Notes: generated from the letters alone by a model not told the origin. A stretch of 12,536 nt of DNA from Bacillota bacterium (GCA_023396555.1 JAEWWC010000231.1:1-12536); one strand, 5' to 3'. Positions 1 through 7,130 are shown, counted from the first letter of the stretch. Translations and numbers: made by a program.

Positions 1-46
1 CTCTAGCGTGACAGGCTAGCGTTCTAACCGTCTGAACTACCGGGCC
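1..46 (-). tRNA. tRNA-Asp (GTC), 3' part cut off by the window edge
   Basis: Read on the minus strand, the segment starts with a seven-base acceptor arm GGCCCGG, then TA, a D-stem GTTC/GAAC, and an anticodon stem CTAGC/GCTAG closing the loop CTGTCAC, giving anticodon GTC for aspartate. The variable loop, T-arm and 3' acceptor strand lie beyond position 1. The gene begins 3 bp after the encoded CCA of the upstream tRNA-Val, so the two are almost certainly one transcript. Confidence 0.9.
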
Positions 47-49
47 ATA

Positions 50-125
50 TGGTGGGAACAGTTGGGCTCGAACCAACGACCCTCTGCTTGTAAGGCAGAT
101 GCTCTCCCAGCTGAGCTATGCTCCC
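50..125 (-). tRNA. tRNA-Val (TAC)
   Basis: This is a complete 76-nt cloverleaf on the minus strand. The acceptor stem GGGAGCA pairs with TGTTCCC (one G-T), the D-stem is GCTC/GAGC, the anticodon stem TCTGC/GCAGA closes the loop CTTACAA with anticodon TAC (valine), and the T-arm is GTTGG-TTCGAGC-CCAAC. The 3' ACCA is encoded in the DNA. It is the first gene of a tRNA operon whose promoter lies at 158-186. Confidence 0.97.
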
Positions 126-157
126 TAAAAGCTCGGCAGAAACGAGAACGCTGCGAT

Positions 158-186
158 ATTGTATAATACACATGTGTCCCTGTCAA
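158..186 (-). promoter_or_regulatory. sigma-A-type promoter of the tRNA-Val/tRNA-Asp operon
   Basis: On the minus strand a perfect -35 box TTGACA (181-186) is separated by exactly 17 bp from the -10 box TACAAT (158-163). Transcription would begin near 151, about 25 nt before the tRNA-Val 5' end. The spacer contains the perfect 10-bp palindrome ACACATGTGT (168-177). Between this promoter and the end of hisIE (187-268) there is AT-rich DNA in which I see no gene and no convincing terminator hairpin. Confidence 0.85.
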
Positions 187-268
187 AATTCAAAGAACGC
201 GATTATTGATATTTAATTAACGATTCCTCTTCTATTATCCCTTTTTCTTCGAAAAGCTGGCATTATCA

Positions 269-880
269 CTATCGTCTTTTCTCCAGCTCGGCGAAAACCT
301 CGGCGGGATTCAGCCCCCGTTCGCTCAGCATCACAAGCAAATGATAGATGAGATCGGCGGATTCATAGCGTATCTCGTCAGGCGCCGCGTTCTTGGCTGC
401 GATGATAACCTCGGCGGATTCTTCCCCCACTTTTTTGAGTATCTTGTCAATGCCCTTGCTGAACAGGTAATTGGTGTAGGAACCTTCCTTGGGATTGACT
501 TTACGGTCTTCAATGACAGCGAACAGCTCGTCTATAATCCCGTATCCGCCCGAATAAGCCCCTTCGCCATACAAATGCTCGAAGAAACATGAATAACGCC
601 CCGTATGGCACGCTGGGCCCTCCTGAGACACCAGGGCGAGCAAGGTGTCCCCGTCGCAGTCAATTTTAAGCTCGTGGAGCTTCTGGACATGGCCAGAGGT
701 CTCTCCCTTGCGCCACAGCTGCTGGCGGCTTCGGGAGTAGTACCACATGTCGCCCGACTCCAGAGTCTTTTGCAGGGATTCGGCGTTCATATAGGCCATC
801 ATCAGCACGGCATGCGTTTTGATGTCCTGCACTACCACCGGCACGAGGCCTTTATTGTCAAACTTCACCTGATCCATCAT
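269..880 (-). CDS. hisIE: bifunctional phosphoribosyl-AMP cyclohydrolase / phosphoribosyl-ATP pyrophosphatase
   Basis: This 203-residue fusion catalyses histidine steps 2 and 3 in the cytosol: hydrolysis of PR-ATP to PR-AMP and opening of the adenine ring. The N-terminal cyclohydrolase domain (about 1-115) shows WRKGETSGHVQ, the acidic metal site DCDGD (74-78) and cysteines C75, C91 and C98, which fit the family zinc ligands. The C-terminal HisE domain (about 117-203) shows KVGEESAEVIIAAKN and ESADLIYHLLVML, typical of the all-alpha MazG-like pyrophosphatases. The ribosome site GGAGGAG lies just upstream of two adjacent ATG codons (880 and 877); either could be used, and the second has the better spacing. 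It is the last gene of the his operon, 13 bp after hisF. No clear hairpin terminator follows, so some read-through toward the tRNA genes is possible. Confidence 0.97.
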   Translation of the reverse strand: MMDQVKFDNKGLVPVVVQDIKTHAVLMMAYMNAESLQKTLESGDMWYYSRSRQQLWRKGETSGHVQKLHELKIDCDGDTLLALVSQEGPACHTGRYSCFFEHLYGEGAYSGGYGIIDELFAVIEDRKVNPKEGSYTNYLFSKGIDKILKKVGEESAEVIIAAKNAAPDEIRYESADLIYHLLVMLSERGLNPAEVFAELEKRR

Positions 881-893
881 TGCATCTCCTCCG

Positions 894-1655
894 TTACATC
901 CTCACCGGTATGTTCTGTTGTTTGAAATATTCCTTGACGTCGCGCACCGTCATCTCGCCGTAGTGGAACAGCGAGGCCACCAGCACCGCGTCCGCGCCCG
1001 CCTCCAGCAGTACGTCCTTGAAGTGCTCCATCTTCCCTGCGCCGCCTGAAGCAATCACGGGTATGCGTACGGCTTCCGAAACGGCTTTGGTGATGCCGAG
1101 ATCGTAGCCGTCCTTGGTGCCGTCGGTATCCATGCTGGTCAGCAGTATCTCGCCCGCACCCAGCCTTTCTGCCTCGGCCGCCCATTCGAGAGCATCACGT
1201 CCGGTGTTCACGCGTCCGCCGTTCAGGTAGACGTCCCAGCCTCTGCCGTCCGGACGCGCTTTGGCGTCTATCGCGCACACCACGCACTGGCTGCCGAATT
1301 TCTCCGCCGCCTCGCTGATCAGCGTCGGATTCTTGAGCGCCGCTGAGTTGACGGATATCTTGTCCGCGCCGCGGCATAGCATCTCACGGAAGTCGTTCAC
1401 GGTGCGGATGCCGCCGCCCACAGTAAGCGGTATGAACACCTCTTCCGCCGTGCGTGCCACCACATCCACCATGGTTCGCCGTTCATCCGACGAGGCGGTG
1501 ATGTCGAGGAACACCAGCTCGTCCGCACCCGCTTTGTTGAAGAACTTGGCCATCTCCACGGGGTCACCCGCATCCCGAATATCGACGAAATTGATCCCTT
1601 TGACAACGCGGCCTGCGTGTACGTCCAGACAGGGTATGATCCGCTTGGTCAGCAT
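894..1655 (-). CDS. hisF: imidazole glycerol phosphate synthase, cyclase subunit
   Basis: HisF is the (beta/alpha)8-barrel cyclase that uses ammonia delivered by HisH to convert PRFAR into imidazole glycerol phosphate and AICAR; the AICAR feeds purine synthesis. The 253 residues match the usual length. The catalytic aspartates are visible as D11 in IIPCLDV and D130 in VCAIDAK, and phosphate-binding glycine loops appear as VGGGIR (79-84) and ASGGAG. The gene overlaps the 3' end of hisA by 7 bp and has the purine-rich ribosome site GGGGGAGGG just upstream of its ATG, a layout that favours translational coupling. ATA isoleucine codons are frequent here, although third positions are otherwise GC-rich. 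Confidence 0.98.
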   Translation of the reverse strand: MLTKRIIPCLDVHAGRVVKGINFVDIRDAGDPVEMAKFFNKAGADELVFLDITASSDERRTMVDVVARTAEEVFIPLTVGGGIRTVNDFREMLCRGADKISVNSAALKNPTLISEAAEKFGSQCVVCAIDAKARPDGRGWDVYLNGGRVNTGRDALEWAAEAERLGAGEILLTSMDTDGTKDGYDLGITKAVSEAVRIPVIASGGAGKMEHFKDVLLEAGADAVLVASLFHYGEMTVRDVKEYFKQQNIPVRM

Positions 1656-2368
1656 ATGCCCTCCCCCGTGCTAATCGCGTCGCACAGTCGTATGGTGCCC
1701 GCGTACAGCGCCTTGCCGATGATCACGCCCTCCGCACCTGTATCCAGTATCTTCCGAACGTCGGCAGGCACGCTCATGCCGCCCGACGCAATGATGTCCA
1801 TGCCGGTGGATTTGACCAGATTCCGCACACCCGCTACATTGGGGCCGGTCATCATGCCATCCCGTGCAATGTCGGTATATATCACCGTGTTGATCCCCAG
1901 CGCTTTCATCTTCAGCGCCAGCTGAATCGGGTCTACTCCTGTGTCGGACGCCCATCCGCGCGTAGCCACGCCCCCGTCCTTGGCGTCGATGCCGACCACG
2001 ATGCGCCCCGGGTATTTCTGCGCCGCCTGCGCGACCAGCTCCGAGTTCTCGATGGCCGCCGTGCCGATGATCACCCGCTGTATACCGATCTTTAACCGTT
2101 CATCGATATCGGCCAACGTACGCACGCCGCCGCCCAGCTGTACCGGTATGCTGACGCTTTTCAGTATACGCGCCACGGTGTCCCTGTTGCAGAACGTGCC
2201 CGCAAACGCCGCATCGAGGTCTACCACATGGAGGTACCGCGCGCCCTGACGCTGCCATTCCGCCGCGATCTCCGCCGGGTCGCCGTACTCCGTCGCCTGC
2301 CGCATATCGCCCATCTTCAGGCGTACACAGACGCCGTTCTTCAAGTCTATCGCCGGATATATGTTCAT
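1649..2368 (-). CDS. hisA: ProFAR isomerase (phosphoribosylformimino-5-aminoimidazole carboxamide ribotide isomerase)
   Basis: HisA performs the Amadori rearrangement of ProFAR to PRFAR, the substrate of HisF-HisH. The 239-residue protein is a half-barrel-repeat (beta/alpha)8 enzyme like HisF. The family aspartates are D8 in PAIDLK and D128 in VVGIDAKDG. QLGGGVR (78-84) and the later ASGGMS segment are the two phosphate-binding loops. Its ATG overlaps the hisH stop as ATGA (4 bp), and GGAGG sits 7 bp upstream inside the end of hisH. The sequence looks like dedicated HisA rather than the dual-function PriA of actinobacteria, because the operon and taxon context are firmicute. That last point is inference. 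Confidence 0.97.
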   Translation of the reverse strand: MNIYPAIDLKNGVCVRLKMGDMRQATEYGDPAEIAAEWQRQGARYLHVVDLDAAFAGTFCNRDTVARILKSVSIPVQLGGGVRTLADIDERLKIGIQRVIIGTAAIENSELVAQAAQKYPGRIVVGIDAKDGGVATRGWASDTGVDPIQLALKMKALGINTVIYTDIARDGMMTGPNVAGVRNLVKSTGMDIIASGGMSVPADVRKILDTGAEGVIIGKALYAGTIRLCDAISTGEGIC

Positions 2369-2964
2369 GCCAAACCTCCGAACCGGCGCAGCATGGCGAG
2401 GCCGGTATCGCCGCTCTTCTCCGGGTGAAACTGCAGGCCGAATACGTTGTCCTTCTGTACGGCGGCTGTGAATCTGTAACCGTAGTCCGCCTCCGCGATA
2501 ATGTATTCGTCCGGCACGTTCGACGCGTGGTAGGAATGCACGAAGTAGACGTACTGGCCGTTTCCCGCGTCGAACAGTGCGTTATCCCGTGCGACAAGGT
2601 TATTCCAGCCCATATGCGGCACTTTAAGCCCCTGCACTTCGAACAGCACCACTTTACCCGGCACCAGTGACAGGCCGGTGTATAGGCCGTTCTCGTAGCT
2701 CCTGTCGAACAGCAGCTGCATACCGAGGCAAATGCCGAGAAACGGCTTACCCTTTCTGATCTCGTCCAGCATCGTCTGCTGTATACCCGACCTCTCCAGG
2801 CAGTCGATAGCGTCCGCAAACGCCCCGACGCCAGGCAGCACAATATGCGACGCATCCAGCAGGTACTGCTTATTGTCGGTGATGCGGGCGTCGAAGCCCA
2901 GGAATTCAAACGCTTTCTGAACGCTCCTTAAGTTGCCCATACCATAATCGATGATTGCGATCAT
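2365..2964 (-). CDS. hisH: imidazole glycerol phosphate synthase, glutamine amidotransferase subunit
   Basis: HisH hydrolyses glutamine and channels ammonia through the HisF barrel. The 199-residue protein is a class I glutaminase with the full triad: nucleophile C79 in GICLGMQ, and H180 and E182 in QFHPEKS. The oxyanion-loop motif PGVG is at 44-47, and the start IAIIDYGMGNLRSV is typical of HisH. The gene begins in a TAATG junction, overlapping the hisB stop by one base. The ribosome site is modest (AAAGGGG), so coupling to hisB is likely. It ends by overlapping hisA. Confidence 0.97.
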   Translation of the reverse strand: MIAIIDYGMGNLRSVQKAFEFLGFDARITDNKQYLLDASHIVLPGVGAFADAIDCLERSGIQQTMLDEIRKGKPFLGICLGMQLLFDRSYENGLYTGLSLVPGKVVLFEVQGLKVPHMGWNNLVARDNALFDAGNGQYVYFVHSYHASNVPDEYIIAEADYGYRFTAAVQKDNVFGLQFHPEKSGDTGLAMLRRFGGLA

Positions 2965-3548
2965 TAAAGGACCCCTTTGGTGGACGGTATGCCGGTGCTA
3001 CGCGGATCTTTCTCCAGCGCGAAGCGCAGCGCGCGCGCTACAGCCTTGAATATCGCCTCAATGATGTGGTGCGTATTGGCCCCGTACAGCGCGTTGATAT
3101 GCAGCGTGAGTTTGGCCGAGGTTGCCAGCGCGCGGAAGAACTCCTCGAATATCTGCGACGGAACGCCGCCGACAGTGGCATCCGGGCAATCCACATTATA
3201 CTGCAAAAACGCTCGCCCCGAGAAATCGACACTAACGAACGCCAATGCTTCGTCCATCGGCACAAACTGCGTGGCGTAGCGGTTGATGCCTGCTTTGTCG
3301 CCCACCGCGGCCGCCACCGCCTCACCCAGCACGATGCCCGCGTCCTCTATGGTGTGATGCTCGTCCACGTGCAGGTCGCCTTTGGCTGTCAGCATGAGGT
3401 CAAAGAGGCCATGGCGTGTAAACAGATCCAGCATGTGGTCAAAGAAACCGATGCCAGTGTCGATATTCCTCTGCCCCGTCCCGTCGATCTCGATGCTGGC
3501 ATATATGTCCGTCTCGCCCGTCTTGCGGCTCATTTCTGCGTTTCTCAT
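2964..3548 (-). CDS. hisB: imidazoleglycerol-phosphate dehydratase
   Basis: HisB dehydrates imidazole glycerol phosphate to imidazole acetol phosphate using two manganese ions. At 194 residues this is the monofunctional form, without the N-terminal histidinol-phosphatase domain found in enterobacteria. The two metal-binding repeats are DEHHTIEDAG (62-71) and HHIIEAIFKA (160-169), and the N-terminal RKTGETDI is typical of the family. GGAGG lies 7 bp upstream of the chosen ATG, inside the last codons of hisD, only 2 bp from its stop. A second in-frame ATG at residue 6 is less well placed. Many firmicute operons carry hisC between hisD and hisB; here it is absent. Confidence 0.97.
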   Translation of the reverse strand: MRNAEMSRKTGETDIYASIEIDGTGQRNIDTGIGFFDHMLDLFTRHGLFDLMLTAKGDLHVDEHHTIEDAGIVLGEAVAAAVGDKAGINRYATQFVPMDEALAFVSVDFSGRAFLQYNVDCPDATVGGVPSQIFEEFFRALATSAKLTLHINALYGANTHHIIEAIFKAVARALRFALEKDPRSTGIPSTKGVL

Positions 3549-3550
3549 GG

Positions 3551-4837
3551 TTATTCCTCCGATTCAAAACGTATGGTGGCACTCTTGGCGTGTGCGGTCA
3601 AGCCCTCGGCCTCCGCAAACAATTTGATGTTATTATAACACGACTGCAGCGCGCTGCGGTCATAGCAAACGTAATTTGTCGTCTTCACGAAATCGTCTAC
3701 CGACAACGGCGAGGAGAACCGCGCTGTACCCGACGTGGGCAGCACGTGATTGGGCCCCGCGAAATAATCGCCCAGCGGCTCCGGCGAATATGCGCCGAGG
3801 AAGACCGCACCTGCGTTTTTCACCTTGCCCAGATGCCGCATCGGCTCCGCCGTCATGATCTCGAGATGCTCCGGCGCGATGGCGTTGGCGATATCGAACG
3901 CTTCCTCCAGCGTTTCGGTAACCATGATGGTGCCGAAGTCCGAAACGGACTGCGCCGCGATATCCCGCCGGGGTAGCTGCGCCAGCTGATTTTCTATCTT
4001 AGCCGCCGCCTTCTCTGCCAAAGCCCGGCTGGGCGTCAGCAGTATGCTGGCCGCTTTCTCGTCATGCTCCGCCTGCGACAGGAAGTCCGCCGCAACATAG
4101 GCCGGATTGGCCGTATCGTCCGCGATGATCAGCACTTCGGACGGGCCTGCGATCATGTCGATGCCTGCTTCGCCGTATATCTCGCGTTTGGCCGCCGCCA
4201 CGTACGCGTTGCCCGGTCCGGTGATCACGTCCGCCTTGGGTACCGATTCCGTACCGTAGGCCAGCGCCGCAATGGCCTGCGCGCCGCCGATGCGCAGTAT
4301 GGTATCCGCGCCTGCGAGTTCTGCCGCGACCAGCGTCAGCGGTTCGATGACGCCATCGGGTCCGGGCGGTGTGACCATGACGATCTCCTCCACACCCGCG
4401 ATCTTGGCCGGTATGATATTCATCAGCACGCTGGACGGATACGCTGCCTTACCGCCTGGCACATACACTCCCGCGCGCTGCATCGGCAACACCAGCCGTC
4501 CGGTAACCGCACCATCCACCTTGCGCTCGTAGCCTTCCCTTTTTTGCAGCTCGTGGAACGCGGCGATGTTGGCTGCACTCTTCTTCAGCGTGTTCAGCAA
4601 CGCCTGCGACACCTTTGCATAGGCAGCTTCGATCTCGGCCTTGGTGACGCGGATGTTGTCCGACGTCAGCACAAAACCGTCGAACCTTACGGTGTACGCA
4701 AACAGCGCTTTATCGCCGTTTTGACGGACATCGCCAACGATAGCGCGCACCGCTTCCACAACCTTGGGGTCGTCCTCCGATTTTCTTTTCAGCCGCGCGA
4801 TTGCCTCGGCGGACTCGGATGAGTTGTATATCCTCAT
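3551..4837 (-). CDS. hisD: histidinol dehydrogenase
   Basis: HisD carries out the last two steps, oxidising L-histidinol via histidinal to L-histidine with two NAD+ as a zinc homodimer. The 428 residues match the family length. Zinc ligands are recognisable as Q255 and H258 in SQAEHDEKA, D357 in LGDYFAGPNH and H416 in GLTAHAKSA. The catalytic Glu-His pair is E323-H324 in APEHLE. Other signatures are VPGGKAAYPSSVLM (127-140), GPGNAYVAAAK (207-217) and GPSEVLI (231-237). The ATG is one base after the hisG stop, with GGAGG inside the hisG end 9 bp upstream. No residue expected for activity is missing. Confidence 0.98.
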   Translation of the reverse strand: MRIYNSSESAEAIARLKRKSEDDPKVVEAVRAIVGDVRQNGDKALFAYTVRFDGFVLTSDNIRVTKAEIEAAYAKVSQALLNTLKKSAANIAAFHELQKREGYERKVDGAVTGRLVLPMQRAGVYVPGGKAAYPSSVLMNIIPAKIAGVEEIVMVTPPGPDGVIEPLTLVAAELAGADTILRIGGAQAIAALAYGTESVPKADVITGPGNAYVAAAKREIYGEAGIDMIAGPSEVLIIADDTANPAYVAADFLSQAEHDEKAASILLTPSRALAEKAAAKIENQLAQLPRRDIAAQSVSDFGTIMVTETLEEAFDIANAIAPEHLEIMTAEPMRHLGKVKNAGAVFLGAYSPEPLGDYFAGPNHVLPTSGTARFSSPLSVDDFVKTTNYVCYDRSALQSCYNNIKLFAEAEGLTAHAKSATIRFESEE

Positions 4838-4838
4838 C

Positions 4839-5474
4839 TCAGCGATCCTCCACGGCTTTACGTATGTTGTCGATAAGCGGCACCAGCACCGAAGCTTTTA
4901 TCTTCAGGCTTGCGCGGTTCACCGCGAGGCGTGCGGAGACCTGCGCCACCTCTTCGGTGATGGCGAGACCGTTCTCCACCAGCGTGCGTCCGCTTTCCAC
5001 GATGTCCAGTATCACATCCGAAAGCCCGAGTATCGGGCCCAGCTCCACGCTGCCGTTGAGTTTGATGCACTCGATGGATTCGCCTTTTCCTGCGTAGTAA
5101 TTCTTGGCGATCTCAGGATATTTGGTGGCGACCCGCAGCACGGACGACGTCAGCGATTTGTCCTTGCCGCCGTTGTATCCCGCGATGCACAAGCGGCACT
5201 TGCCGAACTTTAAATCGGCCATCTCATACAGCGGCAGGCCCGCTTCCATCAGCGTATCCTTGCCCACGATGCCCATGTCCGCCACGCCGTGGTCAACGTA
5301 AGTGGGTACGTCGGTCGGCTTCACCATGATGAACCGCACGTCACCCGTTTTATCGTAGAAAATCAATTTGCGGGTGTCGTTGAACATATCGTCACATTCG
5401 ATGCCGCACTGCTGAAGTATCACCATCGCTTTTTCCGCCAGCCGCCCCTTAGCCAGCGCAATTGTAATCTGCAT
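4839..5474 (-). CDS. hisG: ATP phosphoribosyltransferase, short-form catalytic subunit
   Basis: HisG condenses ATP with PRPP, the committed and feedback-controlled step of histidine synthesis. I place the start at position 5474 (MQITIALAKGRL), because AAGGAG lies 6 bp upstream. An upstream in-frame start at 5513 would add 13 unusual residues, overlap hisZ and lack a ribosome site. The resulting 211-residue protein is the short form: it lacks the C-terminal histidine-binding domain of the E. coli enzyme and needs HisZ for activity and regulation. The PRPP-binding loop is visible as DIVESGRTL (157-165). The gene follows hisZ by 10 bp, as expected for partners of one complex. Confidence 0.97.
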   Translation of the reverse strand: MQITIALAKGRLAEKAMVILQQCGIECDDMFNDTRKLIFYDKTGDVRFIMVKPTDVPTYVDHGVADMGIVGKDTLMEAGLPLYEMADLKFGKCRLCIAGYNGGKDKSLTSSVLRVATKYPEIAKNYYAGKGESIECIKLNGSVELGPILGLSDVILDIVESGRTLVENGLAITEEVAQVSARLAVNRASLKIKASVLVPLIDNIRKAVEDR

Positions 5475-5484
5475 AAACGTCTCC

Positions 5485-6678
5485 TTACAGTTCCCGCATG
5501 CCGCTTTCATCAAAATAAACGGCCATCGCTGCGCCCTGTTTGTTCTTTTCGGCCAGCAATTGCTTCTCGCTCAGATGCGACAGGTTTACGACGCGCTTGC
5601 CTTCTGCGCGTTGCCGTTCCGCCCATGCGAACGCCGCGCCGCCGCTTTTGCCGTCGAATGACAGCACAGTATCAGTCTTGTAATACCCGGATAACAGGCC
5701 CTGACGCTCCATCGCGATCATCACGCGCTTGATACCCAGCGCAAAGCCGGTCGCCGGAGACGGTTCGCCGAACTTACCCAGCAGGTCGTCGTAGCGCCCG
5801 CCCGACACCACCGGGAAACCGATCTCTGGCGTCAGGCCGCGGAATATGATGCCGGAGTAATAGGCGATGTCGTGCAGCATGCCAAAATCAATGGAAATAT
5901 ATTCAGAGATACCGAATTCGCTGAGCAGTTCGTAAACGCTGCGCAGATTCTCGACCGCTTCGCGGCAGCCCTGCTCGTCGGACAGAGCGAGCGCCTTGTC
6001 AAATACCTCGGCACCGCCGAAGAGGCTCGGCAGCGCCAGTACCTGTTTCCGCTGACGTCCGGTGATGCCCAGCCGGTTCGCCATCGATTCGATTTCGATG
6101 ATGTCCTTGGTGTCCACGGCATGCCGCAGCGCGTCTATCTGCGCTTCCTCCAGATCGAGGCCGGAGACCAGCGCTTTGAAGTATGCCACCTGGCCGATAT
6201 CGATGGTGAACGTCTTCAAGCCTGCCGTCTGCAAAGCCCGAACTGCAAGCGCGATCACCTCGGCGTCGGCGCTGCTGTCCGCGTCGCCGATCAGCTCGAT
6301 ACCGGCCTGCGTGAATTCGCCCGACTTACCTATGGCCGGTTCTGCCGCGGCATATGAATTTTGAATATAAAACAGGCGTTTGACGCCCTCATTTGTCAGC
6401 TTGGCGGCCGCTACGCGCGCGATCGGCACCGTCAGATCAGGCCGCAGCACCAGAATGCGCCCGTTCGGCCCGACGAATTTGATCATGCTTTCCTGCATGT
6501 ACGCGCCCACGCCGCTCTGAAATACGTCCAGATATTCGTAGCTGGGCGTTTCGATCTCGTCGTAGCCGGATAATATGAACCGCTTGCGCAGTGCGGCTTC
6601 CATCTCTTTTTTGATATAGCACTCCGCAGGCAGGCAATCTTCCACACCGTCGGGCACTTGCTTCTTGAACTTATCCAT
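5485..6678 (-). CDS. hisZ: ATP phosphoribosyltransferase regulatory subunit (HisRS paralogue)
   Basis: HisZ is a catalytically dead relative of histidyl-tRNA synthetase that forms a hetero-octamer with short HisG and supplies the histidine feedback site. The 397 residues begin MDKFKKQVPDGVEDCLP and show the class II synthetase core, with motif 2-like RLFYIQNSYA and the later SGGRYDDLLGKFG and ATGFALGIKRV segments of the HisRS/HisZ superfamily. The C-terminal part is a short alpha/beta remnant (KRVVNLSHLSEKQLL), consistent with HisZ rather than full HisRS. GGAG lies 6 bp upstream of the ATG at 6678; a TTG codon directly before it is in frame but less likely. It is the first gene of the operon, about 38 nt downstream of the predicted transcription start. 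Confidence 0.94.
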   Translation of the reverse strand: MDKFKKQVPDGVEDCLPAECYIKKEMEAALRKRFILSGYDEIETPSYEYLDVFQSGVGAYMQESMIKFVGPNGRILVLRPDLTVPIARVAAAKLTNEGVKRLFYIQNSYAAAEPAIGKSGEFTQAGIELIGDADSSADAEVIALAVRALQTAGLKTFTIDIGQVAYFKALVSGLDLEEAQIDALRHAVDTKDIIEIESMANRLGITGRQRKQVLALPSLFGGAEVFDKALALSDEQGCREAVENLRSVYELLSEFGISEYISIDFGMLHDIAYYSGIIFRGLTPEIGFPVVSGGRYDDLLGKFGEPSPATGFALGIKRVMIAMERQGLLSGYYKTDTVLSFDGKSGGAAFAWAERQRAEGKRVVNLSHLSEKQLLAEKNKQGAAMAVYFDESGMREL

Positions 6679-6722
6679 CAAATACTCCGTTTAATGATTT
6701 AATATGCTAATACGTTGTTGAT

Positions 6723-6751
6723 AGTGTAATTGAATATTGCTCCTTTGTCAA
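6723..6751 (-). promoter_or_regulatory. sigma-A-type promoter of the histidine operon
   Basis: On the minus strand a perfect -35 TTGACA (6746-6751) and a -10 TACACT (6723-6728) are separated by exactly 17 bp. The predicted start near 6716 leaves a leader of about 38 nt before the hisZ ATG. That is too short for a T-box riboswitch or an attenuator with a His-rich leader peptide, and neither element is seen. A repeated motif covers the spacer and the region upstream of the -35 box (separate entry). Confidence 0.85.
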
Positions 6752-6797
6752 TGCTTTATATTGCTCCTTCAATTAAAATATCATGGCCTGGAGCAAT
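6734..6797. repeat. three copies of GGAGCAAT around the his promoter, candidate operator array
   Basis: Read on the minus strand, the 12-mer AAGGAGCAATAT occurs at 6734-6745, filling most of the -35/-10 spacer, and again at 6758-6769 just upstream of the -35 box, with starts 24 bp apart. The core GGAGCAAT occurs a third time in opposite orientation at 6790-6797. Copies placed over and next to the promoter are what a repressor site would look like. The binding protein is unknown to me; a TrpR-family or other histidine-responsive regulator is only a guess. Confidence 0.6.
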
Positions 6798-6804
6798 GTA
6801 CTCC

Positions 6805-6849
6805 GACGGACAAACATCTATTACTAAAAAAAAGATATGTTTATCCGTC
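6805..6849. repeat. 13-bp inverted repeat upstream of the his promoter
   Basis: GACGGACAAACAT (6805-6817) and ATGTTTATCCGTC (6837-6849) are reverse complements except for one position, which would be a G-U pair in one RNA orientation. The 19-nt loop contains a run of nine A on the plus strand. It lies between the SASP terminator and the his promoter, outside any predicted transcript. It does not look like a normal terminator, because the homopolymer is in the loop rather than after the stem. It could be a protein-binding site or a remnant. Confidence 0.55.
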
Positions 6850-6861
6850 TCCGTAATACCA

Positions 6862-6890
6862 AAAAAGCGCCGGAATTACCAGCGCTTTTT
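6862..6890 (-). terminator. intrinsic terminator of the SASP genes
   Basis: On the minus strand the 12-bp arms AAAAAGCGCTGG and CCGGCGCTTTTT (one G-T pair) flank a five-base loop, and the stem runs into a T-tract of six. It lies 22 bp after the stop of the SASP gene at 6913-7095. Because the stem carries A-runs on one side and T-runs on the other, it could work in both directions. Confidence 0.9.
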
Positions 6891-6912
6891 GTATATACAT
6901 TTCTTTTCAGGT

Positions 6913-7095
6913 TTACTTGCCGCTCATCTGGCGCTCTGCCTGTTCGATCATACGTTTTACCATATAACCGCCGACATAACCGGCTTCCTTGGCTGTAATG
7001 TCGCCGTTATAACCCTGCTTCAGGTTAACACCCAGTTCGTTGGCAATCTCATACTTCATATTGGACAGATTTTGGTTCTTATTCCTCGATGCCAT
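6913..7095 (-). CDS. alpha/beta-type small acid-soluble spore protein (60 aa)
   Basis: These proteins coat spore DNA, shift it to an A-like form, protect it from UV and chemicals, and are degraded on germination as an amino acid source. The 60-residue protein has the family core: KYEIANELGVNL (14-25), GYNGDITAKEAG (28-39) and VGGYMVKRMIEQ (41-52). The germination-protease site lies at E16-I17 in YEIA. GGGAGG sits 7 bp before the ATG. The gene is 35 bp downstream of a second SASP gene with no terminator between them, so co-transcription in the forespore is likely, ended by the hairpin at 6862-6890. The N-terminus is shorter and richer in Asn and Lys than that of its neighbour. Confidence 0.95.
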   Translation of the reverse strand: MASRNKNQNLSNMKYEIANELGVNLKQGYNGDITAKEAGYVGGYMVKRMIEQAERQMSGK

Positions 7096-7130
7096 ATCAT
7101 AACCTCCCTTATTAGCTGATTTTTTAGTTA

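Noticed and set aside
187..268. Terminator or small gene between hisIE and the tRNA promoter
   Set aside because: Only an AT-rich stretch with weak, interrupted complementarity; no GC-rich stem, no ribosome site and no conserved frame.
2100..2909. A 269-codon minus-strand frame overlapping hisA and hisH out of frame
   Set aside because: Cys/Arg/Ser-rich with no motif, and covered by two certain genes in the correct frame.
4064..4822. A 252-codon plus-strand open frame antisense to hisD
   Set aside because: Arg/His/Gly-rich translation without recognisable domains, entirely inside hisD; a reading shadow.
5475..5513. Longer hisG start adding 13 residues
   Set aside because: No ribosome site, overlaps hisZ, and the extension is unlike the family N-terminus, while the ATG at 5474 has AAGGAG at ideal spacing.
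6679..6912. Possible T-box riboswitch or His-leader attenuator ahead of hisZ
   Set aside because: The promoter places the start only about 38 nt before hisZ, and neither a T-box sequence nor a His-codon run is present.
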